A stretch of 64,000 nucleotides of DNA from Eleginops maclovinus. Its lineage: Eukaryota > Chordata > Actinopteri > Perciformes > Eleginopidae. The notes beneath the pieces are model-generated. The model saw only the letters and a list, made by a program, of their open reading frames with translations, was not told where the DNA came from and did no database searches. The position numbers and the translations under genes are program-made. Positions 16,237-28,300 of this stretch are shown one piece after another (the first letter of the stretch is position 1; the number at the start of each line of letters is the position of its first letter). The stretch covers positions 10,385,983-10,449,982 of the forward strand of contig NC_086351.1 of the NCBI RefSeq assembly GCF_036324505.1, in the 5' to 3' direction.

Positions 16237-19200
16237 TCACAAAGTTTGGTGCGCCTCCTCGTAGTTTGCGCTAGGGAATATCAATATGTCACCATAAGGC
16301 TCGTCCTGCTCCGCACGGACCATCTTGGCTGACAAAGACTCTGCAGAAAACACAAACCAGTCGGCTGTAAATAAAACTAAAGTCCAACACAAACAGATCA
16401 AGATAACATTGGTACAAATATATTTCTATTATAAATCAAACATATTGTTTATCTCCATGAACCCTAATGTGATATTCATTCTTCAGCTCAACTCATATGA
16501 AAGCTTCCATTAGTGACACCTTAGGGTATTTCAAAGACCTCCCTCAGCTCTGTGGATGAAAGAGCTTCCTCTTGTGTTGATGTGTGTAACACAATTTCAA
16601 CATGAGAAATGGGATGATTGCAAGAAAAAAAAACCTTACCCAGCAGCCTCATGAAGCTGCTGCTGACAGTTCTGCGGTCGGCGTCCGGCGGCAGGAGAGA
16701 AGCAAATACCACGGGAGCCTCTTCAGTCACTGGAAATGGGATTGGCAGCCTACACACACAAAAACCCAAACTCATGATGATCACTTAATGTATAGACTGG
16801 GAAAAATGAACATCTCAGCTTCGAGTGAGTGAGTAATAGTGATGCGTTCACTGTCATTACCCAGGAGACTCTGCAGCAGCTCTCTCCAGGAACTCGTCCA
16901 CCACCTCTGGGATGTCCTGCAGGGACCTGGAGACAGCAGACCTGCACACATGTGCACATAAACATGACGGCCCATCACTTTCAAGAGCATTCAGTTACTG
17001 AATGAAAAGCACATGGCACTTTGTGTATTCTTTAAAGATCTAATCTAAAGGCTTTTGGATTACCTGCTGACTCAAACATAGGAAATATTGCATCTTATAC
17101 AAGAAAATGGACGCAACTACAAACATGTCAGAGCTCCTGCAGCTCACTGATCAAATGTCCATCTAGTGCTCAGAAAGAGCAAACTAGAGGAGGAAACTGC
17201 CATCTGATATCTAGGATATGGAATATAAACTCAAACGGCTTCCCATACTCCAGTCATTGTAATATATGAAGCTCGTGCCAATTTCTACGCTCTTTCCCTT
17301 TTTGCCATGCAATTCATAGTAAAATTCGGCCTGAAAGTTCAAATGTGTTTTACCCTTTTACGTTGACATCCCTATTTGTTACCCATCCTTGCTGCACTCA
17401 CATATGACACACATCTATCTTCGGTACCTACCCTTCTTTCTCTGATGTGTACATGGGGGAGATGTCTCGAGACGCCTCCCTTTGGTCAGATCTCTCCAGC
17501 CCCAGTGAATCATGGTCTGGACAAATACATACACAATGTTATATATTATAAATAAGATATTATATTGGCTTGTATTTGTTCGCTCTAGGCTTGCGCTAAC
17601 GCTTAACCACAAGGGGTACATGCCTATCCCCCACCTCTGACCTCACCCTCACCCCTGGGAGGACACAGACTAAGTTGCGCTAAAAGCAACTGCTGTAGAC
17701 ACACACTTCAGCCCCAGTTAAAACTCTCCCCGGTCTCTGGTTTGAATCCAAACCACACTTTGATGTTGTTGTTTTTTTACACAATGTTTACCTGAAATTT
17801 CGTACATCTCCGGCTCTGCCACCTCTCGGGGCACCTGAATTCACACACACATTACTTAATCTTATGACCCCATGTTCTCCCTACACCGAGAGTCTTCACA
17901 GTTATTGACACCACAGTCAGACAAACTAATAAACATTCTTCCACACCTCCTTGGGGCTGAGGGCAGCACCCCCCTCCTCCACTGCTGCCGCCGCCGCCGC
18001 CGCCGCCTCGGCCATCTCACGCTCTCTTTCCCTTTCGGAGTCGGTGGAGTCGGGCCGTGTCTCCCCGACCTGCAGGTCCGAGCCTAAGAGAGGCGTGATG
18101 GTCGCAGCCTGTTTCCATAGTAACAGCAACTCTTCCGGTAAGGCTGCGAGGCGGAAAATTAAATCAAGGTTAAGTTTTGAAATCCACTTTAAACAGCAGT
18201 AGTTGCAGATGTGCATAAAAAAAAAGCTCTTCGTATCAAAACATTTGTATAACAATTGAATATATATCACCATCAATGAAAACAGTATGACTTTGAATAA
18301 CCTGTATTTAATCCTATTTTACAATTGGTGCCACTGGGTAATAATACAGTATACAGGAAATCTTCTGAACTGTTTCAAGGCCAAAAATGACAAAAGAATG
18401 TACAGTGTCACACAGGAAGAAGGCTGCTGTTCAGCGCTTATGAGAAACAGGGCTTAAAGCACCGGTGTGAAATAAGAGTTGTATTTGAGGGTTGTTGTGT
18501 TTGTACAGGTGTGCTACTGACGTGTGCAGGGATTATTGAAGAGCTCAGCAGGAGAGGGCAACCTCTGAGAAGGCGGCGTTGCTATAACAGGAAGTCTGGT
18601 CTCAATATAAGGGTTGTCGATCTGCTCCTGCTGGACATCCTCTGGGATCTGAGTCTCGGGGTCGATGAAGATAAGCTGCCTCCTCCTCCTCGCCCTCCTC
18701 ATCCTCACATCCTGGGCATGGGAGGGATGTGGGAAGTAAATTAACCCTAACTTTCCGCCAGATGTTTATTGTATTTGTAACAGCCATTAGGTTGCCAGGT
18801 TGTAAAAAAAATCCATTGATGAACTTTTTAAATTTCCACAAATTTAAATCCCAGGAATCAGTGGATACCGTTATAAAAACAAATTGTGTAAACGGACAAA
18901 AATAAGAGGAGGTTTGTTCTAAAAACACTTCCTGCACGGTTGTGCTTGCACATTAGTTCGAACAAAAACAAAACCCCAAAAGCTGGCACCTCTGACTGTA
19001 GAGTTGGTTCTCGGTGTTTCTCTGCTGCATGTGGTGGGAAGGGGGGGGTGGACACACTGGCGGGGGTTGCCAGGTCTGAAGGGGTTCTGTCTTTCTCCAC
19101 GGACAGGCCTGGATCTTCCTGAGGCAGAATGACCTCCTCAGTGAAGAGAGTGGTGGGCTGAAACCTGACCCACGGAGAAGCACAGTCAGTGTGATTGTGT

Positions 19201-22200
19201 GGCTCAGTGTGTTTCTGCTGATGCTTCCATCTGGATACTTTACTCAATTGTGGAAGCTGTGAGATCTCTTGTTGTCTTTCTCTCCAGGTCTTCTTCTCTA
19301 AATATATCTAAATCCTCACCTTAAAAAAAGGTAAAGAAAGAAAAACCATAACTATCTTATTGTCACTCTTCTCTCAATGGAAAAGGAGCTCCTAGTTTTG
19401 CAACACACCTTCTGGAAAGTAACCTATCTCGGCCATGAGGATGTCAATCGTATCTGGGTGCTGAACAACCAGCTCCTCGCCTTCAAACTACCGTTCAGTA
19501 AAACAACAAGAAGAAATAGATGTAGGTGGATACCAGACAGAAAGCTAAAGAGTGTATGTAATGTATTCAACTAGGCTTCAGTAACCTCTGTGTGAGGGAA
19601 AGCGGGAGGCTCCGTCTCTCTCAGGGTGATGGTTTCTGGAGATGCAGTTATGGCTGGGGAAAATATGATTGACATTTATTAAAAAACAACATTTTTTCAC
19701 AACCACTCAAACCAGCAGGAGAGGATGCAACTTATCAAGCTGCAATTAAAGTGCTCTCTTATGCAAATGTGGCTATACAACATTTTCTGGCCCGTGGGAT
19801 CGGCCGTGCTAATGTGGAGGATGTTGTTGTTGTTGTTGGCAGACGGCTCTGATGTGACCCACAGTGTCTCTCTGTGCCTGCTGCTCTGGATTTCTGCCTT
19901 TTTATCACAATCTCAACTCTGTCTCTTCCTGTGACCTGTTGGTATTTACAATCTGACATACTGTACAGTGCTTTGTATCTCTTTCTGTTAAGCTGACATT
20001 TAATGAACACTGATTATACTCAGTACAGGCCTTGTGTTTTCTCCTGGTGTAGCATATCAAACATGTTTAGCTTAATGATGCCTTGGATACATGTTGGTTA
20101 ATGTCTTTCTTTTAGTTTCTAATCTGTTCTTGTTTAATTGATACAGCTATGTATTCTTAACTGAAATTGGTCGAGTGCTATGGAAAGTTAAGTTTGATGT
20201 ACATTTAGCTTTTTCTTATTTATAGTGTCTCTTATCCTTATATTATTCTATCAGCTCAAAATACACCTCATTAAGTAATATTTCTCTATTATTTTAGGAA
20301 TGATATCACATTTATGAGTTTCTCTGGTACATACAGTGGGGCAAAAAAGTATTTAGTCAGCCACCAATTGTGCAAGTTCTCCCATTTAAAAAGATGAGAG
20401 AGGCCTGTAATTTTTATCATAGGTACACCTCAACTATGAGAGACAACATGAGAAAAAAAATCCAGAAAATCACATTGTAGGATTTTTAATGAATTTATTT
20501 TCAAATGATTGTGGAAAATAAGTATTTGGTCAATAACAAAAGTTCATCTCAATACTTTGTTATATACCCTTTGTTGGCAATGACAGAGGTCAAACGTTTT
20601 CTGTAAGTCTTCACAAGGTTTTCACACACTGTTGCTGGTATTTTGGCCCATTCCTCCATGCAGATCTCCTCTAAAGCAGTGATGTTTTGGGGCTGTCGCT
20701 GGGCAACACAGACTTTCTACTCCCTCCAAAGATTTTCTATGGGGTTGAGATCTGGAGACTGGCTAGGCCACTCCAGGACCTTGAAATGCTTCTTACGAAG
20801 CCACTCCTTCGTTGCCCTGGCGGTGTGTTTGGGATCATGGTCATGCTGAAAGACCCAGCCACGCTTCATCTTCAGTGCCCTTGCTGATGGAAGGAGGTTT
20901 TCACTCAAAATCTCACGATACATGGCCCCATTCATTCTTTCCTTTACACGGATGAGTTGTCCTGGTCCCTTTGCAGAAAAACAGCCCCAAAGCATGATGT
21001 TTCCACCCCCATGCTTCACAGTAGGTATGGTTTTCTTTGGATGCAACTCTGCATTCTTTCTCCTCCAAACACGACGAGTTGAGTTTTTACCAAAAAGTTC
21101 TATTTTGGTTTCATCTGACCATATGACATTCTCCCAATCCTCTTCTGGATCATCCAAATGCCCTCTAGCAAACTTCAGACGGGCCTGGACATGTACTTGC
21201 TTAAGCAGGGGGACACGTCTGGAACTGCAGGATTGAAGTCCCTGGCGGCGTAGTGTGTTACTGATGGTAGCCTCTCTTACTTTGGTCCCAGCTCTCTGCA
21301 GGTCATTCACTAGGTCCCCCCGTGTGGTTCTGGGATTTTTGCTCACCGTTCTTGTGATAACTTTGACCCCACGGGGTGAGATCTTGCGTGGAGCCCCAGA
21401 TCGAGGGAGATTAGCAGTGGTCTTGTATGTCTTCCATTTTCTAATAATTGCTCCCACAGTTGATTTCTTCACACCAAGCTGCTTACCTATTGCAGATTCA
21501 GTTTTCCCAGCCTGGTGCAGGTCTACAATTTTGTCTCTGGTCTCCTTTGACAGCTCTTTGGTCTTGGCCATAGTGGAGTTTGGAGTACGACTGTTTGAGG
21601 TTGTGGACAGGTGTCTTTTATACTGATAACGAGTTCAAAAAGGTGCCATTAATACAGGTAACGAGTGGAGGACAGAGGAGCCTCTTAAAGAAGAAGTTAC
21701 AGGTCTGTGAGAGCCAGAAATCTTGCTTGTTTGTAGGTGACCAAATACTTATTTTACAGAGGGATTTACCAATTAATTCATTAAAAATCCTACAATGTGA
21801 TTTCCTGGATTTTCTTTTCTCATTCTGTCTCTCATAGTTGAAGTGTACCTATGATGAAAATTACAGGCCTCTCTCATCTTTTTAAATGGGAGAACTTGCA
21901 CAATTGGTGGCTGACTAAATACTTTTTTGCCCCACTGTACATTACTTTAGAAGTTATTTTCTACAGAACATATTTTATTTTCCGCTGAAAGACAAAATGT
22001 CTGGAAGACATGTTTCTTTTAATGTCACTACAGCACATTGAGTCATCTTACTGCTCAGTTGTTCAGCAGCTGGAAGCTCCGGAGACAGTTCACTCTGATA
22101 CTCTTGACCCATCTGAGAAATACAACACAATACACACAGTACCCTTATTTCAGTCACACAAATATTTAGATGATTTCCAACGTTACCTTCAACAAAAATG

Positions 22201-24873
22201 TCTTATTCCGGTACCTGTAACAGTGTGTTTGGACTGGGCATGGCTTCTCCCATGAACATCACTCCGAATAACGGGTCAAGCGCTGCTTCGGTTTCCTCCA
22301 TGAGACTCAGGACATCGGGGAAGTCCACCGCATGTCTGGAAGAAGACAGGAAGTCCAGAAGCAGGAAACAGTTTTTAGTTTTAGTTTGTTAGTGCAGACT
22401 TAAAACTAAAAGTACCTTTTCTCACCTGATGGGCTCATCCATATCATTTTTCTGGGAGGACCTCTGTTTCACCAGCTTCCCCACAACAGACTGAAGCTCA
22501 ACTGTAAGAACATCATTTCATAGTCAAAAACTGTTTATGATGAATGAAATGATGATATGTGCTTTGATCTCATAGACACTGAACAATTGAGGCAAGATAA
22601 ATTGTGTTAAATGAGTCAATATCACTATGAAGTGCCTTTGGTGTCCTCATCAGAATCACTCAGTCATCATGAAAATGTAGCAGAATAATGAAACTCTGAG
22701 GTCTGGCCAAACATTTACACACATATCAGGTCAATGATAAGTCTCTTAAAATGAGTTTCCTTCATTTTATACCATTTTTTTCATTGGATGTATGTGATTT
22801 TGGCATGTCCCACACACTGCTCTGCTAACTACAGTGTGTTAAATGAGACTAAATTTGAAAAAAAAGATAGTTTTATTGTCCACAACAAGTTATTTGATAA
22901 AACGAGTGATGTTGATCATGTATATTCTATCTTCATAATCATATTGAACATTTTGCATGTTTCCCTGAAATTGCTGTCCACCCTGTCATTATGGGATAAC
23001 AGCCCCTTTAAGTAACCCCCTGATGTCTTCAGTGACATTTCTACCATCATGTTGTCTTTCTTCATTGGAGGCTGAAACAGTGGGTAGTAGCAGAGTAATA
23101 TTTACACTTATATTTCATAATTTTCATCTTATTATGTGTGTAGTCGGACGTTGTCAAGCTTAACATGTCCAGTCAGTCATAGTGAAATATCAGTTAATAT
23201 AAAAACCTTTCAGAAACTAGAAATATATTTGTAAATCAGTACAGTCACCTTGCTAACTGAATCATGTGGCTAACTGAAGGTCCACCTTGTGCTCATTAAA
23301 TGCTAACATTAGCCAAAAATGTCCACCCTGTCATTATCCGCCATATTTTGGTTTTGGCTGGTTTTTTTTGGTGAGGACAGCGACCATAGGCGCCGATTTA
23401 TGTTTCTGCCGGTGGGTGCTCTAAAAAGTTTAAAGCCCGACCCTCGACAATCTCCGTGTGTGCGGTTAAATCTCCGTGGGTGCTCGGCAATCTCCGTGGG
23501 TGCTCGGGCCCCGAAGCACCCACGGTATCGGCGCCTATGACAGCGACTGTCTGTTGATAACTCACCCAGCAGAAGAGCACACTGACGGTGGTATACGAGG
23601 ATGACGCCGTACTGGAGCTGGGAGGAGAGGTAGAGGGAGAAGCGAGGTCGAGGCAGGCCGGGCTGAGGGGGGGGGATTCGCACCAGCACGTAGTTCATGA
23701 TGTCCTCGCTGTAGGGCATTAGCTTTATTGGAACTGCACAGACTCACAGTTCATCGAATTATGAAGAGGTGACGATGAATCAAATATATTTACCAGGTGC
23801 TTATGACGTTGACTTTCAGGAAGTCCCGACGAGGAACTTTGATTCCTTTTGTGGCAACCAGCCTGAAATCAACACACATTTCTTAGTAGTGCATTTGTTT
23901 TGCTATAATTTATACACTTTACTAGTGTACTACAGAGTTACTACATTTAATAGTTGAATCCCAGAAAATGAGAGGAGGGTGTTATATTTGTATCAATAAG
24001 CTTGGATGCATTTTTTAATCCGTTTTTGATAACATAACATTTGACCTTCATCTTTAAAGCTATTGTCTTTTGTAAATAGTCACTTCAAAGGCTCACACCT
24101 GTTGTTTGAGTGTCAGTGTCTCTGTTGCCAGGCAAATGTGAAGTTTGCCGCCAATGCACCTGCACTGGGGGCTTTATTTCATACTACATTTGCAGTTGTT
24201 CCCAAAACATTTTATTTCAGAAGATGGAGGATCAGGCATTCAGGTTTTTAAATGTTATACAATAAATAATAAATAAAAGGAGAGAACCCTGCACTGTTAG
24301 CTTAACATAGCATAATGACTGAAAACAGGGGGACACCTCTAACCTGGCTTTGAACAAATTCACCACACATTCACTAATTAATATATAATTTGTTTAATCT
24401 GTACAAAAAAAGAGGTAACGCGACAGATGTTCATAAAATGTAATCAATGATTTATTAAAACCCTTCACTAGAGATCAAACCGACTCCAACAACAAAGAAC
24501 CCAATATTGAATAAAACGGAAAACACTCAGTTTTCTGTTTGACTATGTTCCTACTTACAAACATAAAAGAAAGATTGGGTCAAACTCTTCAATTTAATTC
24601 TTAACCTACATTTTATATTTAGGTTGTTTGAAGGAGGCATTTAGAATGATCAGAACCGTGAAGTATATCTAAAAGATTATTCCCCGTCACATGTATTTTT
24701 ACACAAGCTTCCAAAAAAACAGGTCAATAATGTAGTTGATACCCCGTTGAGAAGAGCAACCTCCACTAGCTAAATTATACATCGACTTGAAAATAGTGGG
24801 AAACATGTTCTACTCACCAGATTGTAGAGAAACATCCTGAATGACGCTTCAAGACGGTGGGGTAGTAAAACAT
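16237..24873 (-). CDS. rec8: meiotic cohesin kleisin REC8
   Basis: Seventeen exons, 572 aa: 24818-24873, 23794-23862, 23566-23708, 22426-22501, 22215-22335, 22052-22112, 19586-19653, 19424-19487, 19244-19319, 18990-19164, 18522-18711, 17947-18143, 17792-17834, 17432-17516, 16861-16941, 16640-16749, 16237-16340. REC8 closes the SMC1/SMC3 ring in meiosis and is cut by separase. The N-terminus [19 protein letters not shown] and [20 protein letters not shown] are kleisin N-domain hallmarks contacting SMC3. [18 protein letters not shown] matches the central basic block. The C-terminus ([14 protein letters not shown]...EQDEPYGDI) is the winged helix that binds SMC1. Human REC8 is 547 aa. An eight-alanine run coded by tandem GCN lies in exon 12. 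Teleosts often have two rec8 copies; which one this is cannot be told here. Confidence 0.93.
20334..21937 (-). mobile_element. Tc1/mariner element, nearly intact (copy 1)
   Basis: 1604 bases bounded by TA and starting CAGTGGGGCAAAAAAGTATT; the right end is its inverted copy. The inverted repeats extend about 180-200 bases with few mismatches. Inserted in the long rec8 intron 6, with its gene in the same direction as rec8. Confidence 0.96.
20549..21571 (-). pseudogene. Tc1 transposase with a single in-frame stop
   Basis: The 341-codon frame starts [20 protein letters not shown], which is the paired helix-turn-helix region, and carries the DD34E catalytic motifs [22 protein letters not shown] and [11 protein letters not shown]. 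The frame is intact except for TAG at 20717-20719, just after ENLWRE; beyond it the frame continues to the usual TKY end. Length equals the family norm of about 340 aa. The stop removes the last 56 residues, after the third catalytic acid. Confidence 0.93.
23385..23539. mobile_element. small hAT-type MITE in rec8
   Basis: 155 bases with inverted ends CATAGGCGCCGAT / ATCGGCGCCTATG. The exact 8-bp target duplication ACAGCGAC lies at 23377-23384 and 23540-23547. It contains short repeats of AATCTCCGTGGGTGCTCGG. It sits 26 bases from the splice donor of rec8 exon 3. No coding capacity. Confidence 0.88.
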
Positions 24874-25216
24874 TTTAGAAACACTTTCGGAAAATAGATG
24901 TTATAGCTGTTAAATTGCAGCTATAATATCTACACCAGAGCAGGGGTCACTATACTGTGGGATAGCAGATGACTGTTGTCGGGTTATTTATTTATTGGAA
25001 TGAAGCTGATTGGTCAGTCCCACTGTGAGTAATCAAAATAAAGTTTGGTATTGGCCCCAAGTATTTCTTTTTAGTTTTCCTGTCTCTACCCTTTGCTGTG
25101 TTTTCAGATATTGTTCAAATCGAATGAATCATTATTCATTTAAATACTGTGTATTACGCCCGATGCTGATTCACAACAGTTAAAAGAGAATTCAGGTTCA
25201 TTGATGAAAATGACAT
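24874..25216. promoter_or_regulatory. rec8 upstream region
   Basis: About 340 bases separate the rec8 start codon from the setdb1 poly(A) signal, so any rec8 core promoter must lie here or in the setdb1 tail. I recognise no specific element. Confidence 0.35.
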
Positions 25217-25222
25217 TTTATT
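25217..25222 (-). terminator. poly(A) signal of setdb1
   Basis: AATAAA on the minus strand, about 180 bases past the setdb1 stop codon. Confidence 0.55.
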
Positions 25223-25398
25223 CATATGTAAAGAAAAACATTATGGATAAAAATGAAACAAATCAGGAAACATGTTTCTTATAAAACAAAGCCAGCAAAT
25301 CCGCTGTAATAAAACGCATGGTTCAACTTTAAAAAACAGAACAAAGTTACAGTGTTAAAAGGGCTCCTATAGTTTCCTACAGATACAGCAGAAAAGGA

Positions 25399-28300
25399 TC
25401 ACAGCAGTCTCCCTCTGCATTCAGTGGACCCGCAGCAGCAGAGCAGCACCTTCCCCTCCACACTGCCCACCTCGTAGTTATAGTCCCACGTCAGCTCTGT
25501 GCCGGCCCGGATCCGCCTGCACAGGGACCCAAGCAGTATGTTAAAAAAAAAAAAAAGACAAAAGGTTGCACAACATACTAAACTAATTGTCTCTTTCAGG
25601 AATTAAAGCTGGTGGTCACCATGATCAATGATGTGAGATAGGGCTGCACAATTAATCGAATTTTAATCACGATCACGATTTTGGCTTCCCACGATCAAAA
25701 TCGCGTGATCGAGCGATATTTTAAATGTGTCATTCGGTTCATAGAAAGCTCAGTATCAACGTTTTTTTTCCAAAGCCAATCTAGCGCTTCTAGCGAGTGA
25801 TGGAGAAAACAAACCTCGTATACAATACAATACACAATACTGGGTTTTCGTTTTAAAACGGAGGCTTTTGGAAACGCTGCTGGCCCCGGGTCTGCTGATT
25901 AGTGTGGACAGGCAGAAACGCAGACTTTTGGAAACGCTAACGTAGGCACCCATGAGCGCTTTCTGATTGGGTCTTATCGATCACGAGTATCTTCTCTGAT
26001 TGGTCACGCTCCTACCATGTGACCCTTCCTTACCCGGAAAAATTCAAATCAGCTGGGTATAGGGTCAGATCAGCCTTGACTACCAGTGGTACATGATACG
26101 AAGTAAAAGCCTGTTTACCTTGTCTGTGGTAGCAGTTGTTGTGCAGGTAAAGCGCATGTTTACTTGTTGCTACTGCAACCGGCACGCGCATGCCCAGTAT
26201 GAGTGAATGGTCACGTTTTCGTTTTAAAACTCCGGATTAAAACGAAAACGCAGTAGTGTGGACGAGATATAGACCTATTTTATTTTGATGCACAAATGTG
26301 TACATTAGCAGGAATGTAGCACCTGGATGTGAAAGCAGTAATAATGAGCCTATGTGTCAATAAAAAATGTTTTGGTTAAAATTTAACAAATAATCGTGAT
26401 AATTAATCGTGATCTCATTATTGATTAAAATAATCGTGATTATCATTTTGGCCATAATCGTGCAGCCCTAATGTAAGATAAGCAATAATCACTTCCAGTT
26501 GAAAAGCTTTTTCTTGAAAATATTATTACAATAAAATCCCCAAAAGCCTCACTGTTTCAACTCTGAAAAAAGGATCTGTAACTTAAAATGTTTTTCAACA
26601 CTCACTTGCTGGCAAAGAACGCCACCCAGGGAAACCTCAAGTCATGCGTGTCCACAAACACATTCTGAACGAAAAGGTTAGGACTACAGCTGTGCTGTAA
26701 AACGAAGAGGAGATGAGAGGGTCAAATACAAGATGAATACAAAGGAATATATACTAAAGTGACCTCGAATGTAAACACTTACATTTAGGTAACGGCCAAG
26801 GTTTCCTTCCAACTTGGCATCAATGATGTAGCAGGACTCTTCTCCGTCAAAGAACAGGCGGGTGTTTTTGTAAGTGTTTTCCCCGCCTCCCCCAGTGTGT
26901 CCCTGCTGTCCTGTTTTTCCTCCCTGACCTCCCTGCCCTCCCCCGCCTCCAGGTGGTCCCGTTTTCACCATCATACCGTGGCTGTCCTTCAGAGCGATGC
27001 CACGAGTAGATTTCACTGCTACCTGCTTCTTAATCACACCTGAGACAGAACAGCAGCAGCAGCAAGACAACAATAAAAATAATAATTAGAAACCATGATC
27101 AATATCTGTGGGGGTGAATTACAGTACTTTTCTCTCTTTCTCACCCGGGGTGACTTTCTCTTTCTCCTTGTTGTCGTCAGATCCAGAGCTGATGGTCTGA
27201 ACATCATCACTGTCAGAGAGAGTCATCACATCCTGCTTCTTCCCCAACTCTGACTTCACTTGACTGCACGAGAGAAACACACAGTTTATCTTAACAATCA
27301 AATGTTAATGACAACAGAGGTTCAGAGCTGGTGTCAAACATGTTGGAAATCAGGAAAAACTATTTATGCATTTAAGCATATTCCGGTCCAACACACCTCT
27401 TGCTGTCCCCGGATTCCTGTGACGGAATAAAGAGAAAAAACAATCCTCAATCATTGACAATCATAGCACAACTCCTCCAGAAATAAGACCCACTTTTACT
27501 TTAGTCAAAGTCAAGTCAAAGTCCACTTTATTGTCAAAGTTTCCACATGTGTTATACATACAGAAAATTGAAATACCGTTTCTGGCAGTCCCACAGTGCA
27601 AATATAAACAAGAACATAGAACATAAAAAGATAAGAGCCTAAAAAAAAAAGGGGGGGGTAACAAGGGGTATACAGAAGGAAAAAAAACTAAGTAATATAT
27701 ACATATGTTCGACACAATCAACACAGTTTGACGGTAGTGCAAGTAGTTCTTTAGTGCAAAAAATACTTTGTGCAAAGTACATTTTCAGCAGCAGCGGAGA
27801 ATAGAAAGTGACAGGTGCTGGATGAGGTTAAGGGTGTGTGAGGGAGGGGGATTAATGTCCTGGTACATTTTCATTGAGGCTGTGGGGAAAGGTGGGTGGG
27901 ACGGAGGGCGGAGAGGTCAGGGGAGAGATGGGAGCGGGGGTAGAGGGAGATGAGAGAGGGGGAGAGAGAGGGAGGGACGGAGAGGGAGGGAAAGAGGTAG
28001 GGAGGGAGGAGAGAGAGACAGGATTGAGGGAGGGACGGAGGATAGAGAGAGAGCGAGAGATGGAGGGAGAGAGTGAGAGGAGAGAGGGAGGGAGGGAGAG
28101 AGTTCAGCATCCTGACCGCCTGGTGGAAGAAGCTTGTCCTCAGCCTTCCCTTACCTCCCCTTACTGAAGATAACAACAGGTCTAATGGAGGTGCAAATTA
28201 TTTTTTAAAGGCTGTCCACAAAAGAGCCCGATAAAACATTATTCTCTGCACTCACCTTCTTTAGCCCCTGGCTGGTGAGCCATGAAGCCACTTTGCTTTT

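Noticed and set aside
18953..19183. Alternative open frame over rec8 exon 10
   Set aside because: Finding exon 9 (19244-19319) fixes the phase and selects the other frame, which then joins exon 11 exactly.
27871..28176. Ser/Leu/Pro-rich and Gly/Arg/Glu-rich frames on both strands
   Set aside because: Translations of the purine-rich tract; low complexity and inside a setdb1 intron.
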